A stretch of 64,000 bases of DNA from DAOUBP01 sp964513075 (GTDB taxonomy: Bacteria > Chloroflexota > Anaerolineae > CG2-30-64-16). Made by a program: the position numbers and the translations under genes. Shown in pieces: positions 17,460 through 25,929 of this stretch. The notes below the pieces were generated by a model. That model had not been told where the DNA came from and did no database searches. It worked only from the letters and a program-made list of their open reading frames with translations. The first letter of the stretch is position 1. Every line of letters starts with the position of its first letter. Where the stretch lies: positions 16,164-80,163 of the forward strand of contig CAZELR010000014.1 of assembly GCA_964513075.1 (NCBI GenBank). Reading direction: 5' to 3'.

Positions 17460-18560
17460 CTAAGGCAAGCGCACAACGCTCACCAGCATGCTCGCCCGCA
17501 GGGGTTCGTACTCGAAACGCAGAGTCCCGAGGTCGAAGCCGCTGGGGGCGAGAATCTCACGCCAGGCGGCCTCGTCGCGGTAGTACACTTGCCGGTCCAT
17601 CACCCACGCCCGAAAGACCTGCTCACCGGGTGGAAGGTCCGGCGTCGTACAGCCCAGCAACAGCATACCGCCGGGCCGCAGAAGAGAATAGCAGCCTTGT
17701 ACGAGTTGGACTGTGCGAGCTGGCGACAGGTGGTCAACAAGGCCTGCCCCGTACATAATATCAAAGGAGTGCGCCGGTCGATCCGGGCCCACCACGTAGC
17801 GCACTGCATCGGCGCGCGTAAACGAGACTCGCTTTCTCAACGGCTGGGGCAGTGAACGAGCCGTCGCGCGCAGCGTCTGCGGATTCGCATCGAGACAGGT
17901 GAACCAGGCATGGGCAGCCAGAGCCTCGACCTCCTCCGGGGTCAGGAGCGCGCTCACGCCGCTGACGTGCAAGCTGAGAACCCGCACCGGATCGTTTCCT
18001 GCGGCCACCTGCCGCTCAATCTGACGATTCACTGCGTTAATGAGCAATTGGAGCTGTCCACGATACGCCCGGCCGCTGACAGAAGACCGGTAGAAATCGT
18101 TCAACACCATGGCGCTCAGATCGGCGCCAACAGGCCGCTCGTCGAGCAGCCATGTGATGAGTTCGAGATCGCCACCCAACGCGCGAGGCTTGCCCAGGCT
18201 GAGCTGGAGGATGGGGCTCGTGCGCGACAACTCTCGAACGATGGCCACCACTTGCTGTCGCAGCGCCTGGACCTGAGATGGCGCCGGCCCGCTTGCCAAG
18301 AATTCGTTAAGCCAATCGCCGATAGCAATCGCCGTGCGATAGACCTCTGTGCGGTGCCGAGCCAGTATGGAGGGGATGTGCTTGACGCCCAGTCGGTCCG
18401 CCTGCTCCTGAATCTCTCGGAACACCAGGGCCAGATGGTCCAAATGCTTGACCAGTTCGCTCCGAACTGCCGGATCAAGTTGGGGCTGTCCGAGTTCTTC
18501 GGCCAGCGTTGTTTGCGGCGGCGCCGAGTCCTCGTCACGCATTCGTTCTGCTGCGATCAT
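17460..18560 (-). CDS. SAM-methyltransferase-like protein, degenerate paralogue
   Basis: A 366-residue protein with a helical N-terminal half and a Rossmann-like C-terminal half (about residues 185-360). It is a paralogue of the gene just upstream, sharing LLDERPVGADLSAMVLNDFY, the GCYSLLRPGGMLLLG strand and an overall match. The glycine-rich SAM motif is poor (LSLHVSGVSALL against LNLHSGSGRVL in the paralogue), so SAM binding may be weak or lost. The start overlaps the stop of the paralogue (ATGA). Members of this group recall PhcB-like fatty-acid ester methyltransferases, but that is only a resemblance. Confidence 0.65.
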   Translation of the reverse strand: MIAAERMRDEDSAPPQTTLAEELGQPQLDPAVRSELVKHLDHLALVFREIQEQADRLGVKHIPSILARHRTEVYRTAIAIGDWLNEFLASGPAPSQVQALRQQVVAIVRELSRTSPILQLSLGKPRALGGDLELITWLLDERPVGADLSAMVLNDFYRSSVSGRAYRGQLQLLINAVNRQIERQVAAGNDPVRVLSLHVSGVSALLTPEEVEALAAHAWFTCLDANPQTLRATARSLPQPLRKRVSFTRADAVRYVVGPDRPAHSFDIMYGAGLVDHLSPARTVQLVQGCYSLLRPGGMLLLGCTTPDLPPGEQVFRAWVMDRQVYYRDEAAWREILAPSGFDLGTLRFEYEPLRASMLVSVVRLP

Positions 18561-19579
18561 GATGAAGCTCGCTCCGCCATCACCAACCAGCTTGCTCCCA
18601 GGGGGTCAAGCTCGCAGGACACATCTTGTGAGCCGAAGGGTGTTCGAGCGAAGATCTGGCGCAAAGTCTCTTCAGACCGGTTTCGGATGTTCCAGTTCAT
18701 CACCCAGTCGATGATCATGCGCTCGCTGGCCCGCATGCTGGCCGCGAAGTTGCCAAACAGCAACATGCCGCCGGGACGCAACCCCTGATAGCAGGCGGCG
18801 ATCAAGGGCACAACCTGCCGGTCGCTCAGTTGGTCAAACAAGATCACCGCATAGATGAGATCGTAAGGTGCGTCAGGCCACGTTCCGGATTTAGCCAGCA
18901 ACCTGGGATCGCCAAGCTCAAAGCGCGCCCGGTCGGGAAGCCGCGCGCTGACCATCTCCCGCACCCGCCGGAGCGCCGTTGCGTCGGTGTCCAGACAGGT
19001 CACGCGCATCACCTCACGCAAAGCACGCTGTTGGGTCAACGCGCTCAACACGCGGCCCGACCCCGAGTGCAGATTGAGGAGCCGCACAGGTTGCTGCTCC
19101 TGGCTCAACAGCTTGATCTTGTCCGCCAGCTTCCGCGTCAACAATTCGTTGCGCAGGCGGAACGCGGACGCTGTGACCATATTCAGGTAGTAGTTATCCA
19201 GCATCTGCGCAGCCAGGTCAGCGCCACCCAGCCGCCGATCCAACAACAAATCCGTCACTTCGAAGGGGTCCAGTTCCCGGCGCGAGGTGTTGAAAATGTG
19301 GAAGTAGAGCGGGCTTGTGGCTGACCAGGCGCGAACGCGGGAGGTGACCAGCTCATGGATCTGCGTCACCCGGTCAGCCGGCGGCTTGGTCGCCAGAAAC
19401 GCGTTAATGGCTGCACCAAGGCGCTCCATGATCTGGCGCGTGGTCCCCTCGTGCATCTTGATCTGGTTCCATACCTGGGCTGGCGTGCCGCGACCGCAAG
19501 CGCGTTCAGCCTGCTGGATGAGGTTGGCTAACTCATCCAGCAGGTGGGAGATCTCATCAACTGGTTGGGGGAGCTCCAT
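18557..19579 (-). CDS. SAM-dependent methyltransferase, PhcB-like
   Basis: A 340-residue class I methyltransferase with a helical N-terminal region. The SAM motif is LLNLHSGSGRVLSAL, followed by VTCLDTDATALRR, then CYQGLRPGGMLLFGNF and the segment RMIIDWVMNWNIRNR. The last resembles the motif of PhcB-type methyltransferases that make 3-hydroxy fatty-acid methyl ester signals; substrate assignment is weak. I place the start at ATG 19579 because a 10-bp hairpin occupies the upstream 19605-19643. An ATG at 19651 is also possible. It sits just downstream of the SHMT-GcvT fusion. Confidence 0.65.
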   Translation of the reverse strand: MELPQPVDEISHLLDELANLIQQAERACGRGTPAQVWNQIKMHEGTTRQIMERLGAAINAFLATKPPADRVTQIHELVTSRVRAWSATSPLYFHIFNTSRRELDPFEVTDLLLDRRLGGADLAAQMLDNYYLNMVTASAFRLRNELLTRKLADKIKLLSQEQQPVRLLNLHSGSGRVLSALTQQRALREVMRVTCLDTDATALRRVREMVSARLPDRARFELGDPRLLAKSGTWPDAPYDLIYAVILFDQLSDRQVVPLIAACYQGLRPGGMLLFGNFAASMRASERMIIDWVMNWNIRNRSEETLRQIFARTPFGSQDVSCELDPLGASWLVMAERASS

Positions 19580-19604
19580 GGCAGAAAACGCATTCCTACG
19601 CTGA

Positions 19605-19643
19605 CGCTGCTTGCAGCAGGCCTGAGACCCGCCGCAAGCAGCG
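19605..19643 (-). terminator. Intercistronic hairpin after SHMT-GcvT gene
   Basis: CGCTGCTTGC (19605-19614) and GCAAGCAGCG (19634-19643) can form a perfect 10-bp stem with a 19-base loop. There is no U-tract, so it is more likely an RNA processing or attenuation structure than a full terminator. Confidence 0.45.
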
Positions 19644-19652
19644 TATGTCATC

Positions 19653-22600
19653 CTACTGCTTGTTCAAAAAGCGTTCGATCACTGTGATAGAATCGGGCAA
19701 TTGGATGCGATCGCCCGGCTGGAGCTGATCCAACGAGCGCGCCTCCCAATCACGATTATCCAGGCGATAGACCCCCAGCTTGGTGCCGCGCTGCCAGTTG
19801 GGATCTCGCAGGTAAGCCAGACCCACTTGACGGCCCGTAGTGTCGATGGAGCAACTCGTCACATGGCCCACCACGCGGCCCTTGGCGCTCACCACGACAT
19901 CCCCTTGGCCCAACATCGGACCGCGCTCTTCATCGACCATGAAGCGAGCCAGGCGCGCCTGGCGGGTCGCTTCATGCGCCTCGTAGGCTGCCTTGCCGAT
20001 AAAGAACGGCTTATAGAGTTTCACGTACGGCGCGAAACCCGCATCGGCCGGGTTCAGGCCCAACGGCCCCGCCATCTCATGCCCGTAGAGCGGCAGACCG
20101 GCCTCGATTCGCAGGCTGTCGCGCGCGGCCAGGCCGATCGGCTTGGCCCCGAACGGTGCGCCAACCCGCAGCACGTCGCGCCAGAAGCCAGGCAGGTCGT
20201 CCGGGTGGAGGAACAGCTCGAACGCGACCGGTTCACCGGTGTAACCGGTGCGCGAGAACCAGACATCGTAACCCAGGAACGTGCCGTGCGCGATCTGCGT
20301 ACGCTGCATATCCAGCAGGCTGGCGCACGTCGCCTCGTCATCGCCCGCCATCGCCAGCAGAATATCGCGCGATTTGGGCCCCTGCAGCGCCAGTTGAACC
20401 CGTTGATCTTCGCCCCACTGCGGGTCGCGCAGATCCCGGATCGCCACCGACTCGTAGGCCAGCGCCCGCGTCCAGGGCCGGAGCGGATCGATCAGCACCC
20501 GAGCCTCGCGCACTGCGTTGAGCCAGGCCCAATCCTTGTCGTTGTTGGAAGCGTTAACCACCATCCAGTAGCGGTGGGTGTCGAGACGGTAAACCCAGAT
20601 ATCATCGATGACGCTCCCATCGGCCGCCAGCAGGAAGGAGTACTGCGAGCCGCCGGGCTTGAGCGTCGTGACGTCATTGGCCGTTACATTGTGCATGAAC
20701 AGGTGCACGTTCTCGCCGCTGAACTCGAACAGTCCCATGTGGCTCACGTCGAACAGACCGGCAGCCTTACGCACCGTCTGATGTTCCTCGAGGACCGAAG
20801 TATACTGCACCGGCATATCGTAGCCTGCGAAAGGCACCATCTTGGCGCCCAGCTTGCGGTGCGCCTCGTTCAAACGGGTGCGCAGGATCGGAGGATTGGC
20901 CGGGGGCTCCCAGGTGAACTCAGGCAGGTTCTGCAGCCCACCGGGCGCAGCCGCGCGCGGGCGATGGCCGATCCAGTAGCTTTTGTGGAAGGCCCAACCG
21001 GTGTCGTCCTGCTCGAAGCTTTCCGGCGCGGGCGGTTGCATCGGCCAGTCAGTGGTCAAGTCGTGTGACAGGCGCCGCACCACAACCGGGCCGGGCGCCT
21101 TCAGGAACGGGTCCTGGGGATCCATCGTCACAAAGCCGTCCGACAGCGCGCGGAACCAGTGCGCCACGCGCGCTTCGGCCGTTTTAGGCACCATCAGTTG
21201 GTAACAAGTTGTTGAGCCGCAAGTGCGCTTAAGCACGCCCGGCGCCATGAGCCGGCCATCCGGCTCCAGAACCCAGGTAGGCTGGCATTCGCCTTGTTTC
21301 AAGATGTAAACATCGTTGGTCATCACCACGTTGCAGAAGCCGCGTGCGTTGGGGCCTTCGATCTCGATCACGTCGTACTCGCCACCCGGATCGGTGGTCT
21401 GCTTGTACATGAAGTAGTGGTGCGGATAACCGCTCGGCTGATAATCGCGCGGCAGATCGACGGCCATCGCCAGCTCCACCACATCCCGCCTGGCGTCTTC
21501 CAGCACGTCAAAGTCGATGCGCGCGTGGTAGACGGGCCCATTGCGGCCGGCAAACGCGGTCGGCTTACAGGCCTTTAGGACGCGCGCCATGATCTCGGCC
21601 AGCCGCGCGGTCTCGTCCAGGCCGAAGCCGCGCTGGGTGATCCACGGCGTGCCCATGCGGATGCCGCTGGGAGAACGCGCGCCCTTGTCGCCGGGGATGG
21701 TGTTGCGGTTGAGCACAATGCCGGCCAGGTCGAGGATGCGGGCTGCGGGATCGCCCATCAACGGCGTGCCCTTCTTGCCGTCGGGGCTGACCCCCGCGGC
21801 CGCCCGGATGTTCTTCAGGTCCACCAACAGCATATGGGTGTCGGTGCCGCCGTAGGGGATGCGCAGACCGTTCTTCTGCAGCACGGCGGCCATATGCGCG
21901 GCGTTGGCCTGCACCCGCCGCTGAAGATCGATGAACTCGTGCGTGCGCGCCAGCTTGAACGCCACGGCCATGCCTGCAATGGTGTTACAGTGCGGACCGC
22001 CCTGTTCGCCGGGGAACACGGCCGAGTCGAGCTTCTCTGCGATCTTCTTGTCGGTGGACAGGAGGCACGCGCCCCGCGGGCCGTAAAGGGTCTTGTGCGT
22101 GGTGAAACTGATGACGTGCGCATAACCGACAGGGCTGGCCACGACGCCTGCAGCCACCATGCCGGCGATGTGCGAAATATCGGCCAGCAGATAGGCGCCC
22201 ACTTTGTCCGCGATCTGGCGGAACCGGGCCCAATCGGGCATCCACGGGTACGAGGTGAAACCAGCAATGATCATCTTCGGCTTATTCTGCACTGCCAGCG
22301 CCTCGATCTCGTCATAGTTCAGCCGCTCGGTCTTGGCATCGACGCCGTAGGAGACGATCTTATATAGCCGTCCGGAGCGGTTGACGGGAGAACCATGCGT
22401 GAGATGGCCGCCGTGAAGCAGGTTCATGCCCATGACGACTTCACCCGGCGCGACCAGCGCGTCGTAAACCGCGCTGTTCGCCGGAGAACCGGAGAGCGGC
22501 TGGACATTGGCCCAGATGCCATCCGGAGTGATGCCGTTGGCCGCAAAGGCCTCCGCTGCGCGGCGGCGAGCAAGCGCTTCGAGCACGTTGACATACTCTA

Positions 22601-22883
22601 CGCCTTTGTAGTAGCGTTGATCGGAGTTGCGCCGGTAGGTGGCAAGCTGCAGCTCATAGTCGAGGATCTGATCCTCAGTGAGCGAATGCGTGGCGGGATC
22701 AGGATATCCTTCAGCGTAGATATTCTGGAACACCGAACCCAACGCCTCACGCACTGCTTCAGGCGCCTGGCTTTCGGACGGAATGAGGATGAGCTTGTGG
22801 GCCTGACGCTCAGCTTCGTAACCGATGAGATCGTGCACGGCCGAGTCGAGATCGTGCAGGCCGGCGGTGAAAAACTCCAACAT
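19653..22883 (-). CDS. glyA-gcvT: Serine hydroxymethyltransferase-GcvT aminomethyltransferase fusion
   Basis: A 1076-residue fusion of two folate one-carbon enzymes. Residues about 1-450 are PLP-dependent serine hydroxymethyltransferase, with IYAEGYPDP, the PLP Lys264 in SFTTHKTLYGPRG and FPGEQGGPH. Residues about 660-1070 are glycine-cleavage T-protein, with VPFAGYDMPVQYTS, LFDVSHMGLFEF, ANDVTTLKPG, SRTGYTGEPVAFEL and RDSLRIEAGLPLYGHEM. Between them, about 495-590, is a GcvT-like partial domain (IEGPNARGFCNVVMTNDV). The two enzymes normally are separate chains of about 420 and 370 residues. The context (methyltransferases, nad genes) does not include gcvH or gcvP. Confidence 0.92.
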   Translation of the reverse strand: MLEFFTAGLHDLDSAVHDLIGYEAERQAHKLILIPSESQAPEAVREALGSVFQNIYAEGYPDPATHSLTEDQILDYELQLATYRRNSDQRYYKGVEYVNVLEALARRRAAEAFAANGITPDGIWANVQPLSGSPANSAVYDALVAPGEVVMGMNLLHGGHLTHGSPVNRSGRLYKIVSYGVDAKTERLNYDEIEALAVQNKPKMIIAGFTSYPWMPDWARFRQIADKVGAYLLADISHIAGMVAAGVVASPVGYAHVISFTTHKTLYGPRGACLLSTDKKIAEKLDSAVFPGEQGGPHCNTIAGMAVAFKLARTHEFIDLQRRVQANAAHMAAVLQKNGLRIPYGGTDTHMLLVDLKNIRAAAGVSPDGKKGTPLMGDPAARILDLAGIVLNRNTIPGDKGARSPSGIRMGTPWITQRGFGLDETARLAEIMARVLKACKPTAFAGRNGPVYHARIDFDVLEDARRDVVELAMAVDLPRDYQPSGYPHHYFMYKQTTDPGGEYDVIEIEGPNARGFCNVVMTNDVYILKQGECQPTWVLEPDGRLMAPGVLKRTCGSTTCYQLMVPKTAEARVAHWFRALSDGFVTMDPQDPFLKAPGPVVVRRLSHDLTTDWPMQPPAPESFEQDDTGWAFHKSYWIGHRPRAAAPGGLQNLPEFTWEPPANPPILRTRLNEAHRKLGAKMVPFAGYDMPVQYTSVLEEHQTVRKAAGLFDVSHMGLFEFSGENVHLFMHNVTANDVTTLKPGGSQYSFLLAADGSVIDDIWVYRLDTHRYWMVVNASNNDKDWAWLNAVREARVLIDPLRPWTRALAYESVAIRDLRDPQWGEDQRVQLALQGPKSRDILLAMAGDDEATCASLLDMQRTQIAHGTFLGYDVWFSRTGYTGEPVAFELFLHPDDLPGFWRDVLRVGAPFGAKPIGLAARDSLRIEAGLPLYGHEMAGPLGLNPADAGFAPYVKLYKPFFIGKAAYEAHEATRQARLARFMVDEERGPMLGQGDVVVSAKGRVVGHVTSCSIDTTGRQVGLAYLRDPNWQRGTKLGVYRLDNRDWEARSLDQLQPGDRIQLPDSITVIERFLNKQ

Positions 22884-22936
22884 GGCTCGCTCCTTTGCGG
22901 TGATTGCGCGACGAAATCACATGAGATGCAGGCGCG

Positions 22937-22966
22937 ATTATACCATCGGATGGGCAAAGATGTTAA
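22937..22966 (-). promoter_or_regulatory. Promoter for the SHMT-GcvT operon
   Basis: On the minus strand TTAACA (22961-22966) and TATAAT (22937-22942) are 18 bases apart, about 54 bases upstream of the SHMT start. The short leader shows no glycine-riboswitch-like arrangement. Confidence 0.65.
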
Positions 22967-23037
22967 CTTAGGTTTGAGATTATTCGCTGGCAATTCGAGC
23001 GGGTGGTGCTGGTGGATTGGGTTGTCATGGTTTCTCT

Positions 23038-23101
23038 CCTGGTTGTCTTGGGTTGTTACGCTGTTGTTCTCGCAGCGTTATGAACCCAGGATACAACCAG
23101 G
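23038..23101 (-). terminator. Hairpin downstream of the C1 protease gene
   Basis: CCTGGTTGT (23038-23046) pairs with ACAACCAGG (23093-23101), and an inner GGGTT pairs with AACCC. It lies 20 bases after the protease stop and before the SHMT promoter, so it is a likely end of the upstream transcript. The rest of 22884-23120 shows nothing else. Confidence 0.45.
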
Positions 23102-23120
23102 AAAGTCCTGTGACCTATCT

Positions 23121-24173
23121 CTACACAGCAGTGAAGGCCGTCAGGCCATAGCGCTGCAAATACGCATACGGGAGCCAGCAATAGCCGGGACCCTCCGGGC
23201 AGCGGACGCCCCAATCGACGCCCCAACTATTGCGGACAATGAAATAGCCGCCGCCGGGCACGGTCGCATCATCCTGATAGCCGGCCAAACAAATGGCGTG
23301 AGCACTCTCCAGCCGGGCCAGGGGGCTGCGGACCCCTTCCGCGAGCAGCGGCAGCCGGATGGCGCCAGCGTGATACATCATGACGCCACTCCAGAAAAAG
23401 AACGTGGGCAGCGTGCAGGCGACGGCATATCCGCCAGCCAGATGGGCTTTCACGTTGCGAATGTCGCGCGGCCCTATGAACACCCAGCGATCGATGCGGT
23501 GCGCACGAGCTTTCTCCTGCACGCTCTGCGGCGGCACGCCTTGGGCCTCATCCCCGGCAATCGGATCTGGGCTGTATGGATAGTCCTCCTCGGCGCAGAT
23601 ACCGTTATCCTGAAGCGCTTGCATCCCGCTGATCAACAGCGCCCCGGGCCGGTTTGCCAGAATCGGCGCGGCGATCCCGAGCTTCTGACGGGCGGCCCAG
23701 TAGAGGAACTGCTCCGAGAGATTAACCTGCGTATCGCCGGTGAGAAACTCGCGAACCGCAGCGCAGGCATGCGCCACGCACGTCCCCCGCATCCCTTGAT
23801 TCCTGATGGCCGGCAGGCGGTTGACGAGCGAAACGCGCGGGGGCAGCACCGCGGGCACAGGCAATCGATCGAAGAGGCCCCTGGTCTCCCCGCGGTCGAG
23901 TTTATCCAGCGCGCCCATCCCAAAGGCGCGCGGAGGAACGGCGATCTGGCTGCGAATTTCGGGCAGCAGCAAGGGAAGCAGGTCGTAAGCCATCGCCTCG
24001 ACCTCGGCCGGCGCCATGCCCAACAGCTCGGCCAGCCCAGCCCGACCCTTATCTTCGTATGCAGTCGTCACCAGCTCCTCGGCCGTCGTGATCCAAAACG
24101 GCTGCAGCGCTTCGACCACCGCCGACTTAAGCTGGCTGACGTTTTCCAACGGTGTCCCAATTTTCTGAGCCAT
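23121..24173 (-). CDS. Papain-family (C1) cysteine peptidase
   Basis: A 350-residue cysteine peptidase. The catalytic Cys132 lies in RNQGMRGTCVAHA, His292 in ESAHAICLAGYQDD and Asn315 in FIVRNSWGVDWG, in the papain order. The usual QGSCGSCW context is altered (Gln present, first Cys-Gly pair missing). About 100 residues precede the catalytic domain. There is no signal peptide, so it is probably cytoplasmic. ATG 24173 follows a strong GGAGGTAA ribosome-binding site; the frame continues upstream into the next gene but without support. It forms a minus-strand group with a transglutaminase-like protein and a PIG-L deacetylase. Confidence 0.85.
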   Translation of the reverse strand: MAQKIGTPLENVSQLKSAVVEALQPFWITTAEELVTTAYEDKGRAGLAELLGMAPAEVEAMAYDLLPLLLPEIRSQIAVPPRAFGMGALDKLDRGETRGLFDRLPVPAVLPPRVSLVNRLPAIRNQGMRGTCVAHACAAVREFLTGDTQVNLSEQFLYWAARQKLGIAAPILANRPGALLISGMQALQDNGICAEEDYPYSPDPIAGDEAQGVPPQSVQEKARAHRIDRWVFIGPRDIRNVKAHLAGGYAVACTLPTFFFWSGVMMYHAGAIRLPLLAEGVRSPLARLESAHAICLAGYQDDATVPGGGYFIVRNSWGVDWGVRCPEGPGYCWLPYAYLQRYGLTAFTAV

Positions 24174-24252
24174 GTGGTTACCTCCGACACGTATGCTCGA
24201 TAGACTCCCCAGAAACACGCATACCATTAAACCGCATTGTATCACGACCGGC

Positions 24253-24903
24253 TCAATCAGCAATGCCAACCTTGTACAGCCCGTCCGGATCGGCGCCCAG
24301 CAGGCCTGCGGCAAGCTGTCGCGAATCGACCGGCGACAGCTCGCGCGCCATCGTTGGCGTAAGCAGCGGATAGCGGCGCAGGCTCTTGAAGCGCGCCTCG
24401 ATCGCATCCGCGCCCGCGTCGTCCATCTCCCAGTTGAGCGCGTCCAGCGAGGCCAGGTTGAGGGGCGCCGCGTAGCCGCGCAACGTCTTCTGCCCCAGCG
24501 CGTTGAAAAAATCTTCGAAGTAGGACATCGCCAGCTCACGGAGCGAGCGGTAGACCGGCTCACGGTAACGCAGGCCGACGAAGTTGGACTTAGCAACCGC
24601 GCCGTAACGGCCATTACGCTGAAAGATCGCCAGCACATGGTCGTCGTCAGCCCGCGGCTCGGGAAGGAGATCTACCACCAGGGGCGGATAGCCCAGCCGG
24701 CGCAGCGCGGCCGCGGCGAACAGGCCACCGTCCAGGCAATGGCCACGGCGTTCGCGCAGCACGCGCAGCGGGCAGCGGTTGAAGTATTGCGGCTCATAGA
24801 CGATGCCGTCCAGAAAATCCTGGATCTTGCGCGGGGTGGTGAGCCCCGTCCACGCGGCCAGCTCGTCCAAGGTAAGACGTCCTTCGAAACCAAGTGCGCT
24901 CAT
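24253..24903 (-). CDS. Transglutaminase-like hypothetical protein
   Basis: A 216-residue protein. A Cys-His pair (Cys56 in ERRGHCLDGGLFAAA and His89 in DDDHVLAIF) is arranged as in transglutaminase-like cysteine enzymes: Cys at a helix start after a turn, His on a following strand. The conserved-looking segment KSNFVGLRYREPVYRS follows. I do not recognise a characterised family. ATG 24903 overlaps the stop of the PIG-L gene upstream. It may share an operon with the C1 peptidase downstream. Confidence 0.6.
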   Translation of the reverse strand: MSALGFEGRLTLDELAAWTGLTTPRKIQDFLDGIVYEPQYFNRCPLRVLRERRGHCLDGGLFAAAALRRLGYPPLVVDLLPEPRADDDHVLAIFQRNGRYGAVAKSNFVGLRYREPVYRSLRELAMSYFEDFFNALGQKTLRGYAAPLNLASLDALNWEMDDAGADAIEARFKSLRRYPLLTPTMARELSPVDSRQLAAGLLGADPDGLYKVGIAD

Positions 24904-25784
24904 ATACGTCGCTCCAGAGCGGGAAACAGATCACCTGCCCGGCGCGCGCCGGGCAGCGACGCGGGCGGCGGGATCGCCTGGGTGAAGCCTTCGCTGCCCA
25001 ACAACCGGCGCCTGATGAACCCCGGCCAATGCTTGTACATCTCGGTCGGGCCGCCCTGGCTGCGGTGGCAGGCCGAGGCAGCCATCTTGACATCGATGTA
25101 CCGGCTGACGTCCAGCCGAATGTGGGCCGGAGTTTCCCACTTGATGACTTGCAGCAGGTCGATGTCATGGTTGCGCCCGAACTTACGCGGATCGCGGCCA
25201 AGCAGCGGCATCAGGCGCACCAGCGCCTTCAGGAAACCAGCGGTGAAGGCAGGATGATACAGGCGCTCGGGCCGATGGGGTGCGCCAGCCTCAGGAAAGC
25301 GATCTGGATCGGCAGCAGCATAGAACGCTTCCATCGTCGCCTGGTGGAGCTTGATGTGGTCCGGATGGCCGTAGCCGCCAAACTGATTGTCACAGATGAT
25401 GACTTGGGGCTTATGCCGGCGAATCGAGGCGACGATCTGGCCAACCACTCGTTCCAGCGGCGCCTGGTACAGGCTCTCAGGATGCTGGTTCTCGGCAGAG
25501 CCGGCCATGCCGCTGTCTCGGTAGCCGTACCAATCCACCCCGGCCAGGCCGAGGGTTTGCGCTGCGCAACACAACTCGGCTGCTCGCAACTGGCCCGTGC
25601 TGGCGTAGCCGTCCAGCATCGCGGCATCCACCGTGCCGGCGTTGCCGTCTGTGGCACACGCCAACCACACCGCGACGCCCTCCCGGGCGTATTTCGCCAG
25701 CGTGCCGCCCGGGCCGAACGACTCATCATCGGGGTGTGCGAAAACCGCCAACAGCACACGCGGATCATCGAAGGAGCTTATCAA
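24900..25784 (-). CDS. PIG-L family deacetylase (LmbE/MshB-like)
   Basis: A 294-residue zinc-dependent N-deacetylase of the PIG-L superfamily, which acts on N-acetylglucosamine conjugates. The zinc and catalytic motif FAHPDDESFGPGG is near the N-terminus and the third ligand region is GGYGHPDHIKLHQ. The start is a TTG at 25784 with AGGAGG seven bases upstream; no ATG fits. MshB/BshB-type thiol synthesis or glycan deacetylation are both possible. It is first of a three-gene minus-strand group and is divergent from glycan-synthesis genes. Confidence 0.88.
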   Translation of the reverse strand: MISSFDDPRVLLAVFAHPDDESFGPGGTLAKYAREGVAVWLACATDGNAGTVDAAMLDGYASTGQLRAAELCCAAQTLGLAGVDWYGYRDSGMAGSAENQHPESLYQAPLERVVGQIVASIRRHKPQVIICDNQFGGYGHPDHIKLHQATMEAFYAAADPDRFPEAGAPHRPERLYHPAFTAGFLKALVRLMPLLGRDPRKFGRNHDIDLLQVIKWETPAHIRLDVSRYIDVKMAASACHRSQGGPTEMYKHWPGFIRRRLLGSEGFTQAIPPPASLPGARRAGDLFPALERRI

Positions 25785-25857
25785 TGCGTTCCTCCTAAGG
25801 AGTTACCAACCAGGAAAGTATACGGCCTGCCAGACAAATGTCAAAACACGGTCGGCT

Positions 25858-25886
25858 TTGGCGGCCACGCCGGGTTCGGCTATAAT
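25858..25886 (+). promoter_or_regulatory. Promoter for the glycosyltransferase operon
   Basis: TTGGCG (25858-25863) and a consensus TATAAT (25881-25886) are 17 bases apart, 44 bases before the GT2 start. It lies in the divergent gap to the PIG-L gene. Confidence 0.65.
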
Positions 25887-25929
25887 TAGGCGCGAACGTG
25901 GCTAGATGCTGTATCGCAGGAGGCATGGT

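Noticed and set aside
19701..21068. Long open frame antisense to the SHMT-GcvT gene
   Set aside because: Composition is that of a reverse-strand shadow and the sense gene is certain.
22884..23120. Glycine riboswitch before the SHMT-GcvT gene
   Set aside because: The promoter lies about 54 bases from the start codon, leaving no room, and no aptamer pattern is seen.
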